From NCBI RefSeq assembly GCF_949628265.1, contig NC_088789.1:9106886-9170885 (forward strand): a stretch of 64,000 nt of DNA, given 5' to 3'. The first letter of the stretch is position 1. Every line of letters starts with the position of its first letter. Both the position numbers and the translations under genes were made by a program. Positions 13,734 to 27,000 of this stretch are shown piece by piece. The notes beneath the pieces were generated by a model, which was not told the origin of the DNA, did no database searches, and saw only the letters and a list, made by a program, of their open reading frames with translations. Source of the DNA: Cloeon dipterum (lineage: Eukaryota > Arthropoda > Insecta > Ephemeroptera > Baetidae).

Positions 13734-16649
13734 TTATTTAAAGGCAACCATCACAAATAACATGCATTGTTGGCTTCATTGAGACGCATTGTGAGCTGAT
13801 CGTTGTCTTATTCCGTTTCAATTTTGATTTTGATAAGACAAGATGTATTTTAAGAGCCAGTGCTTCGCCATTTGAAAAACATGCAATCTTTGAAGCCGCT
13901 TTTCTTTTTTTAAAACATTTATTGTTATCTGGGAAAGTTTGGCTTAACTCAACCCAAGGTACAAAGGCGGGGAGGAATTTCTCGCTCCACTTTAAAAACC
14001 AATGCAACAAGAGCGCACATTTCTTGAGCACAAAAAGGAGAAATTCGCGTCAATGATCATGCGGAGCGAGACAAAAGCTGGCATTGTGCATTATTGGAAC
14101 TCCCACACACATCCGAGTACAAATAGCGCGAGCAGACCGATTGCGATCATTATTAAGAGCAATGAATATTCATTCCAGCTGTGCGCTGCAATAAAAGCAA
14201 GAGCCAATAATAACAATTTAATAGCGAGAGGAAAGAACGACACGATTTCTGCGTGACCCGATTGTAAGTGAAAAATTGGAATGAATATAAAATAATGGAG
14301 CAGCAGTGAAATGCCAAGGCTCAGCGTACCCACCGACGAACGGTGCGGAGCGGATGCATGCATAAACTATCCAATACCTTTATGTGCAGTGATAAAGAGC
14401 GTTGGCAGGCCTGCGATGCAATTCAAGTCGTGCCGATCGTGCAGCCGGCGAAATGCTGCCGCTCTTGCTAAATATTTCGTCACTCTCTCTCTCTCTATTA
14501 TGAATGCGCCCCCGATTGTACTAATAATTTGTGCCGCTCTGGCATCTGCGAATCGGCGAGCGAGAGGTTAATGACGATCTTCGCCAATTTGCCTCACCTG
14601 CTGTTATCAGGCGCCGATTCGCGAAGGCGCGCCGAAGCTTCCACGCCGACATGCTCGCCCTTTCTCTTTTCTTGCCTTTTAATCTTCTACAATGAACAAT
14701 AAATTTGCAACTTGCGCTGCCGTGCACAGAGCTCTCGACGCAAGTCGCGTGTTTAGGGACGTGCAAAACTTATATTATACTTGGTTTTAATATATTCTAG
14801 TGAAAAGGGGTTCAGGATGTTTCAGCAAAAGTAAATTATTTTCTGGAATATATGAAGCGCGTGATAGACGAGAGATTAGCTTGAAATCAATTTTTAAAGC
14901 TAAAGCGGAAATATCCATTCTCAATGCAATGGGTAGCATACCAAGGCAATTCGGTTAACGTGGATTGGAATGGGATCCATGAACTGCAACGTAAGAATTC
15001 GGAGGGAATTGCGCGCTTAAAATGACTCATAGCTTGCTACTTTGCACTAGAATCGTATGATGTAGCTTCGCAAAGAAAATACCTTGCAATCCTGGACAGC
15101 CCCAGATACATTTTATTTTGTAACCAAAGTAAATTACTGTGGGTAGAGAAAACCAATACATTAATTAATTAACATTGTTTTAAAAATATTTTCGAAAGGA
15201 AAAATTTAATCAATAAATCAAGAGAGTTCTCGTTTCTCACTAACTTTAATTTCCCTGCAGCATTTTTTCACACCCCCCATGTAAAATTGTGATTTTATAA
15301 TTTTGAGCACAGGTGTCAAGATTAGAGTTATACTGAGCAACGCCTCTTTTTGTCCACGAACACAATGGCGAGCTTTTAAGACTTTTTCGCAAAATTACAC
15401 ACATGGGCGGCATAATTAGCATTACAAGTGGGAGCAGCATTGCCTCACAATCACGTGCACTTGCAACATGAACTTGCATTTTATAACATCCGAGCGAGGA
15501 TGTAACGATGAGGCGACTTGGGACTAAAGCGAGGAATTCGACGCAAAGGTTTGTTTGATCCACTTAATCGAAGCGTGTGTTACAGAATACGCCTGGGATG
15601 AGCGTGTAATGTATTATTGCGCTCAAGGCGAAACAAAAATGAAAGGACGCTGTGAAAAAATGCTCTCGACTATTTGAACCAGCTTAAAGCTAGACGGCAT
15701 CTCTGCCGTTTTATTACATCTAGTCAGCAATAAAAAAACGAAAGCAAGTTTTTGCAATTTTTTGCTTCGGCGGAAATCGCTGCAGGAGACATGAACGACT
15801 GCACGCACGCACTTCTTGCGATCATGTAATTTGATTACAACTCTCTCGAAGTGAAAGATGCACCTCTGCGAGCTGCTGATGCGACTTTAATGAAGCAGGA
15901 ATCACAGAAGTGAAATCCTGGTGGCACACAGGGCGCCTCCTCGACTTTTCACGCATTTGAAGGCGACCGCCGAGAGTCGTCGTCCGTCTGTGGTGATGAG
16001 AGAGAAATCTGCGCGCGACGAACAGGAAAGTTTTAGAGCTCCTTAATTTAAAAATCGTTTCATGCCTGTTGATGTATGAAGTTTCGCTGCTGATGTGACC
16101 CAAGGTGCTTCTTAAAAAGCATTTTTTCGTTTCAATTTAACTTTTATTGGTGCTGAACCTCTCCCAATTAGGCATTTCAACTGACCACATTCTTGCTTTC
16201 TCAATATTTTCAGTGTTCCTTTTTTCATGACAGGGATTATGATTAGAAATAGAAAAACGTTAGTTTTATTTTTATAAACACTAGAAATCATTTTATTTCA
16301 TCAGAATATTATTTCCTCATACATAATGAAGCACACAAATCAATAATTTTGCAAACCAATTTCTTTCACGTCATGTAAAACATAAATCATATTGCTGGTA
16401 ATGAGAAAGTGACATTAAAAAAATCAATCGATTCATACTTATACGTATAAGGACCAATCTCATGCTTGTTTTCATACAAAAATAACCCATACACATCAAT
16501 CGCTTTTATTTTTTGCTTTTTTATATTTTTGAGTTGTCGTGTGAACGTGTTAGGGAAGAAAATAAATATTATGACTATATCTACATCTATATTATCATTA
16601 TATAAGGCCATATAATAATAACATGAAGCGCAATTATCACTTGATTATT

Positions 16650-18042
16650 TTTCCCAAATTTATTCTATTTATATGGAGCTAAGAATAAATAGTTCAATCA
16701 ATCAACCAAGACGTCGGAAGGTCTGTGTTATCGTGATTTTGTTGGAAGCCAAGCAAACAAAACGACATTCGCGAAAAAAATAATATTCAGTGTTTAATTT
16801 TTTTACAAAATAAAATAATTAGAACGGAGATAAATATCTAATTTTTAAATCATAAATAATAAGTTATTATAATCATTCTATAAATACACTTTTTCTTACG
16901 ACACAATTCATTAATCAAGAAGAGTAAATCATTGATCAATACATTTAAATTTCAGTTCTTTTGTATTTCAAAAGTATCAATATCCTTTTTTTTAGAAAAG
17001 TGTGAAAGGGAATAATTTATGTCAACGTCTCGTTTCAAATAGAGCTCGTTGCGAATATATATACAAAGGCTGTGGTTAGTTCTTGAAGGGTAACGAAAGC
17101 TGAACGAGAGGCGTCCGAGCCTCGTGCGAAAGAAATGACAATTGAAGCTAGAAAAAAATGCATTAAAAAAGAAAAGAAATATAATTATTGCTTCACACGA
17201 TGTTTATTTACTCATTATATTCTTTCATTTTTTTTTTACTTCATGTTTGTATATATCTTTTTCAAATTGAGAAGAGAGTTAAATCATAAGTTTCAAATAT
17301 ATCATCTATCGAGAGTACAACCTCGATAATCTTTCTTCGGTTTCATACGTCTTTCACGAGTAGTCCATTTATATCCATTTTATAAAATAAATATACACGT
17401 AAGCTTGCTGATTTTTTTCTTGATTTCCACTCGCAACTGACTAAATCGAATCCTTTTTACTATTCACTTTTTTTTTATAAAAACACACTCAATCGTAATT
17501 ATAAGTCATGGCAGTTGACACCATGATGGTAAGAAACTAAACAATGGAATCCCAATTTCCGATTTTGGTCCCATTCATCTTTCCATGTAAAATGGTAGTG
17601 GTAGTTCGCTATAATTTTTTAATCAATAATCTATATACATGATATAAAAACATGGCCATTGTTGTGAGGGGTCGGTCGCTATTCCATAGCTCTATAGTTC
17701 ATATAAATTTGACCGTAAAGTGAGAGGGGGGCACTACATTCTACTGGTTAAACAAAGCGGTGTTTGTTTCATGACGCGGGGGAAAAACTAAAATAAAGCA
17801 GCGGCAGATAAGTTCAGTATCATCAATCACGTTTAAAAGTTCACTTGCAAGTGCGCTTGTAATAAATAAAATTGCCTTAATTGTATTACAATGAATTTCG
17901 CGGGGGTAAAACTAATCGAATGTCAACCGTTGAGCTACTAAATTTTTAGCAGTGAGACAACTAAAGCAACTGCGCGTAAAACCGTCAGTGAAAGGGGATG
18001 GCTTGGCAGGTTGCTGCAGGGTGCTTAAAGGACGATGGGGGC
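16650..18042 (-). promoter_or_regulatory. Probable 3' UTR of Tis11 with AU-rich elements
   Basis: The minus-strand sequence after the Tis11 stop is very AT-rich. Read as RNA it contains the nonamer UUAUUUAUU (complement of 17861-17869, about 175 nt after the stop). UAUUUAU cores also lie near 17.38 and 16.68 kb. Candidate AAUAAA signals (plus-strand TTTATT) occur at 17203-17208 and near 16658. The nonamer is the established binding site of the ZFP36/Tis11 family. The 3' end is not defined by sequence alone. Confidence 0.5.
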
Positions 18043-21000
18043 TCACAGAGCAGGCACCCTGCTCAGCTGGTTGAACACGGGCAGGCGCTCGAGCGGGGAC
18101 GGCGGTGGGGTGTTGCCGTTCATGTCGTCGACGGCGCCGTTGGCGGCGTTTGCGGCGGCGTTCATCTGCAGCAGCGTGGCGGTGAACTCGGGCCCGAACG
18201 AAAAGACGTTGGACTTAGGGGTGGCGACCGGCGTGTAGGGCGTCGACGGGAACATCAGATCCGACTCAGAGAAGATGCTGGTCAGACTGGAGGTGGGCGA
18301 CTCGGACAACGAGCACGGAGGGGAGGGCGACTCACCCTGCGAGCCGCCGTGCAGACTGAACGCCGAGCCGCCGAGGGGCATGGGCTTGGAGCGGCCCATC
18401 ATGGCGGCCGCCATGCTGGCGGGTGCGGCGGCGGCGTTGCGCACGCGTGCCTCCTCGGCGTTGTGGATGAAGTGGCAGCGCGGCCCGTACGGACAGAAGC
18501 CGCTGGTGTGGAACGTGCGGCACAGGTCCGTCTTGTACTTGGGGTGGCGCGCCAGATTGCGCAGCTCGTGGGCTCCGTGCGCGAACTGACACTTGTCACC
18601 GTATTTGCACGAGCCGCTCTCCTCGAAGGGTCTGCACAGCTCCGTCTTGTAGCGGCTGGTGTTGACGTTGGTAGGTGACGTGCACGCTACCACGCTTTTG
18701 TCCACCGGCTCGCTGTGGCACCGGTCCAACTTGCGGTGGCCGTTCAGCTGGTGCTGCACCTGCTGCAGGGCGATGTGGCTGCTGCTGTGGTGGGCGCTGC
18801 CCATTGACTCGATCGTGATTGACGGACTAGCGGGTGGGACGACGCACGCAGCCATGCTGCGTTGCGGAGGCGTCGAGTTGCGTCTGCTCAACGGCTGGTG
18901 GCCGTTGCTGGAGTGGTGGTGCTGCGTGTGGATGGGACTGCCCACCGCACGGTTGTCCAGCTCAAAGGTCACTTTGAGGAGGTTGTGCGCCATCACGTTG
19001 TTTCCGTTCTGTGAACAAACACGAGGACAAATCATCAGCCAATTGCTCATAGTTAAATCAACAAAAATGGTAAATTAAATCAAATTTTTGAGAGAGCGAG
19101 AGATTAAAGCTTTTTATGGGAATTTCTCTTAGCAGCCCACAAATTCCGGTGAAATCGCCTTCTATTCAACACGGGTGAAAAATTTTGAAGAAACTAACCT
19201 TTCTTTTCATTACTCTGTACTTATAACAGGGCCTATTAAATCTTACTTTAACGGACTTTTTGTCGTCAATTCTATACACTGCATACATCATAAACTCATA
19301 AAACCTTTTTGAAGCAAACAAAGGCCGTTACGCTTAATTTTCCACTGAAAAATCTAGCTCAAATTTTACTCGCAAGCGTTTTCTCTTAGCCCACGCGTTA
19401 CGCGTTTTATGATTTATGATTGCTCTAGGTCAAACTCCCTTAGGCAGTTAAGGTCACACACTTGTGCGAAAAGGCTACTCCTTCCTGTGGGACGCTTCAC
19501 AAAGCAAACAACACAGACCAGCATTGTGAGCCAACTTGAGGAAGCGAGCATCGCACGGCCTAAAAGTGGCATCTCTCGTTTATTTGCTAAACAGAATTCG
19601 GTTGTTTAATCGAACCCTTGACTGATAAGGTGATGGAGATAACTCGAGAGCGGCAGCGGCAAATTAAGAGGAAAAAATTTTCTCTTCAGAAGAATAATCG
19701 CTTTCGCATCTTATCGAGACGAATTGCGCTTCACGAAAATAGCAGGCAGCGAATTAAAGCGAGAGAAAGAAATCGGCTCACTGCATGCTGGCCGCACCCC
19801 GGCGCTTCGCACGTGACGCCGCTGCTAATTTCATCATCGCCGCCCGCCCGGCTGCCTGCCCGACAACGTGCATGCTGATAAGCTGACACCACGCTTGGAT
19901 TTTCTCCCAGAAACAAACAATTCTTCACCAGGAAAACTGATACGAGCACCAATGAGTCACCTATGAAAGGCCGGGAGTGAGCAACATGCAGCCTTGTTTC
20001 AGAAGAGTGACAATTACAGACCGCGGGCTCTATTAAAGACTGAATTAATTGAGTAGTGGAACTAAGGGTTAATTAGCGACAGATAACAGTAACAGATGGT
20101 AACTGTAGACGGTCTGATTGATTGACGTTTTTTAGATTGCTTCGTAAAAGGTTTTAATGAAACTATAAAATCAAAGCACGTTTCCCACGTATCATTTTTT
20201 ACCCATTATTATAGAACGGGGGAGTTCCTTCACGCGAATCGGCCATCGATTTCTGTGAAGCTAAAGGGGAAACGACACCAGCGGGCCAGGTAGCACGTGT
20301 TGCTTTTACGTTACATTCGGTGCTTTTTGTCGATTGAAATAGGAAGTGAAATTGCATTCGGGGCCGCGCGCGTCCGCCAAAGCGAACAACCGGCTCGTTT
20401 TGCTGGTCACTGAGCGAGCGAGCGGACTGCTTTTTGCTGCCAACGCTTCCTTCTCCGTCGGGTTGGCCAGAGTAATAAAACGACAGGGCTATTATAGCAA
20501 GAATATGAAAACCAACCGGTGGCCGGTCGGGAGTCAGGGCAGAGGTGGTCCCCGCGCAGGTGGACGCGCAAATTTGCGCGCGGCGAAAGAACGAGAGATC
20601 GAGCGTGCTCATCACTATTCCGTGGGCGAGCGCGAGTGCGAGTGCGGTGTTGCCACGTGAAGGAGAAAGCCTTTTTCCAATTATTGCCGAGCACAACAAT
20701 GCCCGCTTTCTTTCAATTAAGTTTCCTGTCAGAAGGGTCACTCGGATCACGAGCGGGGAAAACAACCGGCGGGTCGGGCGACACTTTTTCGTTCAGGGCC
20801 TTGAATATTTAATCAGCCGCCGCATTTGGTGGTGGACCCAGCACCAACACTCTGGTGGGATTATAATACCTCTAATGACGGTTTAATACGAGAAACGGCC
20901 CTTGCGCCCGGGATACGAGGATGCGTCGGCCGTAAATTGAGATTAATTGAGGAAATTTTCGAAAGTGACAATGCTAATGGAAATTAGAAACAGGGAGTGC

Positions 21001-24000
21001 CTTAAACCGTGACCTCGGCACTGCAATTGGAAGAAACAAAATGCTAATCACGGTATTCAAATACATTGCATCCTCTTGTGCATTTTTTGGACGCGTCAGA
21101 TAGCTTCCATTGTATAAATATGCGGCGAATTTTTAATTTAAAGCATGTCCAGTGTCAGACGTGAGGCAGCTCGTAATTACTTTTATGACTAATCCAAAAT
21201 TTACCCGCATCGAAATAGCCACGCTGTTAATTAGTCAGCACAAGTGACTCATTTTTCTGCACTTTTTTGCTTACAAATCTCGGGCAAGCGGCAGAACCGC
21301 TCGTTTTTTCCTCTCTCGCTAGTGCCCCCGAAGACAAACAGAGGGGCAGCCAGCGTTGATAAACGGCTTTTATTCTTGGAGATAATTAAATGCCGCTGCG
21401 TTTCACGCTACCATAAGCAGCGCACGTACGAGTCGTGATTCGCGGCGCAATGCATCGAGTGGCGTAAGGCAGGCACCCGGAACCAGCAGCGGCGGCTAAA
21501 AAGCCCACAATCTACACCGGCTCACTCTGCGTATGTATATACCTGCCTATCAACTTTCACTAGGCGTGAAGGTCACCTACAGACACACACCTATCCACTC
21601 TGTTCATGCCGGTTTCAGCGCTAATCCGCCGCTCGCTCGCTGCGCTGGCTTCAGAATCTCGCCGTCAATTATGATTTATTTACGTGATTACGTTTTGTTT
21701 TTTCCCCGCCGGCTGGGAACGACGACGGATGGGAGTAATTAAAATAAAAAGTTATCGCGTATTCTGCAAGCTTGCACGCCGGTGCGCACACGTTGCATCT
21801 TTCCTCGTTCTGCCGCCTCATCGCAATTATGCGTGTTGTTTGCTGCAAAGTTTCTTCTGGAACCGGCTATCGGACCTGCTGGCCTCTCGATTTATAGACT
21901 AGAATTGCCGTTTGCCTAACTATGGAAAATTTTCTACTTCCTTCAGAAGCTCTAGAAAACGATTCTGGAAACGTTTTGAGCCTCGACGGAGAAAATATCC
22001 CTGCTTATCGAATCGGGTGAATAAAAGGAAATTACTACTGATAATGGCAGCGAAGAAACCCCCCATGTTCCGGTCTAGATTGTATTAAAATGTTTTGCTC
22101 TCACGGCTGAAATCGAAATCCTCGCCAATGGTGCAGAGTCGGTTGAAAAACAACGCGCTCTGCGGAATCGAATCTTTTTTGCTCTTTCACTCCGCTCGCT
22201 AGCGTAGCCATATTCCGGCACGATTTGCAGCCTTGTCAGGCGCCACTGCCGGTCATTTTTCATTCAAAAAGCCCCGAACGGACAGCTGAAAACACGAAAA
22301 GCCGAAATCCAATATGGCTGGCAGCGAAAAATGACCTTTACAGGACGACGGGAAAATTGATGGTCTTGAAATGGCCGGCAGAAAATCGCTAATTTCGTGA
22401 GTGGTTTGCTCTGCTTCACGAAAAAAGGGAAATTTTGAAACAAAAGCTCGTCTATTATCTCAAGATACCACTAAGTGTCTATGTTCGAGCCTGGAAGTGA
22501 CTTTGAAGACACAACATAGACATCGTAAATGAATGTTGAAATGGTTTGAATTGCTGCAGGCCGTCCGTGAAACCCCCACAAGCCACTGCTCTCAGCTCAA
22601 ATACAAAGCGACAGCACGAAAATTAGCTCTAAGTACGTGCAAACTGTTTGTGCAAGCAAGACAAACAAGTTCGAGCGCATTTTGATATAAATTTGACTTG
22701 TTTTTCGCTGCAGCAGCAGCGGCGGCGGCGAACCCCTGCTTTGTGCATGTGTGCGTAGGTAATGCCGGTTTCCGCGTGTGCAGCAAGCGCGATAGTAAAT
22801 CAGGCAAACGCAACCTTGGGCAGCCCTGCCGTACGCTCGTCTTCCTGATAAGGTGGGTGCACATAGGCAGACCTGACCGTGAAAATAGTCGCGCTAATGA
22901 CGAGCAAACAGCCCCCTGGATCAGGCTGGCAGTGTTTGCTCCGAAAAAATATTTGTCCTCCCGCCGCGAGCGAGATCTATCTCGTGCTCGTTTTTAGCGG
23001 GTTCATTTTCCAGAATGCACTTTGCTCCTATTTGCGGCCGAGATGTTAGTAAATGAAAAATATCGAGGCGGGTAACAATTAAAGCTTGAAAAGGACGCGT
23101 GATACTACTCCGAACCTTTTTGTCGACTGTAGATGGGAAAATTTCGGGTGTTGAAATATTTTAGGAGGCTTGTGGAAGAGTGCTTTTATCACAGAAGAGC
23201 ACAAAACAGCTTATATGTGGTTGATCCCTAGCTTGATGAAGTGATAATATCATCTAGGTACCGCGTCATATCAGCACATTTGATTTTAAAACGACATAGC
23301 TTTTATCTCCTGAATCATCTTCATCGTGTTGCAGAAAATTCAACTATAGATTATCAAGGGCTCAAGAGTTGAACTTGGTACTATCAATTAAAACATGAGA
23401 TATGCAAAAAATGATCAAACACGGCTGCAGTAAAGTTGGATCATGCTTAATTAAAAATACTATGACTTTCCGGACTGTGAGCGAGTTTCTATTCCCAATT
23501 AAATAAAGATTTCCATTTTCCTCCTCTCTTTGATAATAGAGTTTTTTTTGCAATTTATCACTTCACACTGGGGCTTTCGAGTAGAGTGCTGGTTGCGTAT
23601 CACGCACATTGACTCGGCTGAGACGTGTGTTTTGCTTTGCGCTGCAAATAGAGTGAGCGCGAGTGCAATTGCTTCATGTGCTAATAACGATGATGGGCAT
23701 GGCGCAATTGCAAACAGAGCCACCGATGCGCTAGCGACGTGAGCAAGCACTTATCCTCCGCCCTGTATGTGCACTTTACACATGTATGTACACTTGTGCG
23801 TACACTGCTGCGAGTGCTGTTGGCAGGGTATTGATTGAAAGCGAAAAAATGCGAATTCAGGATGCAGCAGAGCGAGCCGGCGGCGGGGCCTTGAACGTCC
23901 ATCATCACCGCAATTACGCCGCTATTTGCAAAATCATCCAATACACGGATCGGTTTTTGCTGCTGGGCTGCTGGCGGAATTGCATGCAGTGAGTGAGCGA

Positions 24001-27000
24001 ATGGTGCACGTGCCAAAAGTGGACAAAAATTTGGTCGAAAACGATAAAACATCGTTTGACAAATGGCCACGGTTATCTTTTGTTTATAGACTGGGTACAA
24101 ATCCTTTTGGCAGACAATTAATTTAGATTTTCATAAAAGCGGAAATATAGATATAATTTTTTAAATTGATTAAATTTGTGGAAGGAAATGAAAACTTGTG
24201 GTTGGAATAGCTCTCATGAGTAAAATAATGAATTGTATATTCTACATTTCATAGTAAAAACGATACGAAATTCGGAGAGCAAAGACACTTGATCCGTCAA
24301 GTCCATTAGAATAAAGAAAAAATAAAATTACGCTACTTTTCCCCTAATCCAAACAGTGACTGGCCCTGAGAACGGTACAAGCATCTCAAAACTGATAGAA
24401 ATGGGACCAAATAGCACTTTAAATCCAGTCAATCAGGATATCATTCCAAAGCAGCTGATGACAATCGTCATGTTTATTTTGACAGCTCGGTCCTTTGACG
24501 GAGATAATTCTCCTAAAAAATATTTACACAGGGCTTGTTCTGTTTGCAGAAAGTTAATCTTTCCGAGGGTAATCTCGCTGACGGCGCGCTCTGCCGCTTG
24601 CTCTCTCGACTGCCGCTGCAAAAGGAAAAGCGAAATCTAATTTCTCCGACGCGGTTCCGCTAATCGCCCACGCCGCGTCCTGCGTAACCGTCGAGCAGGA
24701 TAAGCGAGCGAATGTATGTTTGTAAATGTGTTAGCGTGCTGTTCACATGAGAAAGAGAGAGACGGAGACGCACCACACATCCTGGTTGGAAAGCAGCCTT
24801 CTTCACTTCACCGGCAGGAAAGAAGACGCAGAGAAAGGGACACGCGGCGGTTTGCTCATGAAAATTCTCTGATAACGCCGGCAATCGCTATTGTTTCATA
24901 AGCCAGTCAGGCTTAAGGTATCGAGTGTCGGTTCCCTCAAGGGCAAGGCCAGGGTAAAAAAGATCTAGCCGATTTTAAGCCGTCAAATTTGTAGTTAAAG
25001 CCTAATGAAGATTTAATATTTTAATCAATGCTTCAATTGTTCTTTGAATTATATCATTGAAAATGAGATAAAGTCCACTTCAAATTAATCAAACTTGAAA
25101 TTTCGGCTACTATGCGGTGCAATATGGCTGTTCCAAATAGTTTAGAGTCTCTGACTCACTATGGATTACAAAATTGTAAAAAAAAATCCAATTCCGAGAG
25201 CATAAAAAAACACCGCATCTTTTTCAAGACTACTTCTTGTTCTCTGAGAATCAAAATCATTGTTGTTCTCTTATTCGTTCGCTCTATCAACCATGAAATT
25301 CAGAATAAGTTGAACTTCAATTATGTTGAAGCATCCTTGGCCTCTTTCGAGCGAAAAACTAGCCTTTTTAGTGAAGTCAGAACACAATCTTCCCAAGAGG
25401 TATAACGTCTCAACTGTCTGAAGCGGTGGAAAAAGCTGTGGGTCGCGATTGGCAGCAACTTTTGCGGTCAAAAGCACTCGTCCGACGCACAATGAAATTA
25501 ATATTCTCCAGCAGCCGCACACATTTGCATACCACCGCTTGCTTATATTTATTGTTATTAATCATGCGCTGCAGCCAAGCAAGCGAGCAAGCAGTGTTGC
25601 GTAATGTGTGTCACGAGAGTCGCGCGGTGATTAATTTTATTAATTCTGTCGCGGTTATTCCATTAAATAATTACACCATAAGTCAGTCAGTCAGTCAGTC
25701 ATGTGGTCACGACGCCGAGTTGAAAGGAGAGAGAAAAATGTCCGTTCGAATAGGAGAAAAACAGCATTCCGGTGCTGATAGTTTAGAAGAGAGTATTTTT
25801 CTCCTTGCAAGAAAGTGAATCTGACCATCTGGCTGTGACGAAAGCAGAGATTTATTCCACGTTTCTCCTTTCTCGCGCAGAAACGACCAAGCGCGCGTAA
25901 TAACAAGCAACACGCACAATGCACCGCTCCGCTGATTATTATATACTCTTTCACTTTCCATTTCGCGTCGCAATCGAAAGGAAAATCGCGCTCGACCACG
26001 TTAAATACGGTTTTCCCTGAAAAGGAAGAACGTGCGTCATTGCCCGCGGCGATTTTGTGTTTTCTTTTCTCCGCATCCAGTCGTGAATTTCTCTCCAGCT
26101 CCAGCAGCCAGCCGAGAGACTTAATGCATATGAGCGATGCCCAAAATTGGGGATCTTTTGGCAGGCCTTGACGCCTTCGTTTAAGAAAGAGGAAAATGAG
26201 AGTTATGCAAATTGCCGCGAATCCAAGCGACCTTCTCGCTTCTTTTCTCAGAAAGGTGATCAGGAAGACGTGATTATCGTTCCTTTTGCGTGCGCACGGC
26301 TCATTTCCTGCGTCCGAACATGTGCACGCCGCGCCAGGTTCAATTGCATTCTTTTAATTAGCGAAAATGATAATCACGATACTTGTTGTTCATTTGCATT
26401 TCAGCGCATAAATGGAAAACTCCTGTCTGTCCACGTACACATTTTCAACGTCAAGATAAATTGGAATATGAAGCGCCCGTGTGGAATTGAGCGCTGTAAA
26501 AGTGTGATAAAAAGTAATGAAGTGCGCAGACGGTGCGCCATGCTTGCTTTTACTGATAGTGAGGCGAGTCAGCGCCTTTTCTCTCAACTCTTGATATTTC
26601 TACCCTTATGAGAATTTAAAAATCAAAAATATTTTATTTTAAATTAAGAACTTTGCAGCAAATACTTCAAGAATAAAATTTTAACTTAATGATTTTCTAA
26701 ACGATAGCTAGAGAAAAATCGCGAGTGACGAATGTAAAACTTATATGGAGCAGCCTCAAGAAGAAAAAAGTATTTAAATGGATATTGTTTTAACTCTGGT
26801 AATTGTTACATTAAAAAAGAACCATGTAACGCTTCCAGAAAAAAATTCTGTCTTGGGAAATCTTTTAAAACACACATTTTCTCTTTATTTGAAACACAAT
26901 TCATCAATCAAGTCGAGACTCTCCAATCACGACATTGTCAAATACTGACAAACTCGTACACGCTTTTGAGCCTTTCAAGAGACTGAAAGTGCAAGCTAAT

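Noticed and set aside
18332-18678. Several Arg/Ala-rich open frames overlapping Tis11 on both strands
   Set aside because: They are shadows of the GC-rich Tis11 exon; the CCCH fingers and CNOT1 motif fix the true frame.
20199-20765. 188-codon minus-strand frame inside the Tis11 intron
   Set aside because: It lies in a GC-richer island where stops are rare on both strands; no conserved motif or clear splice sites.
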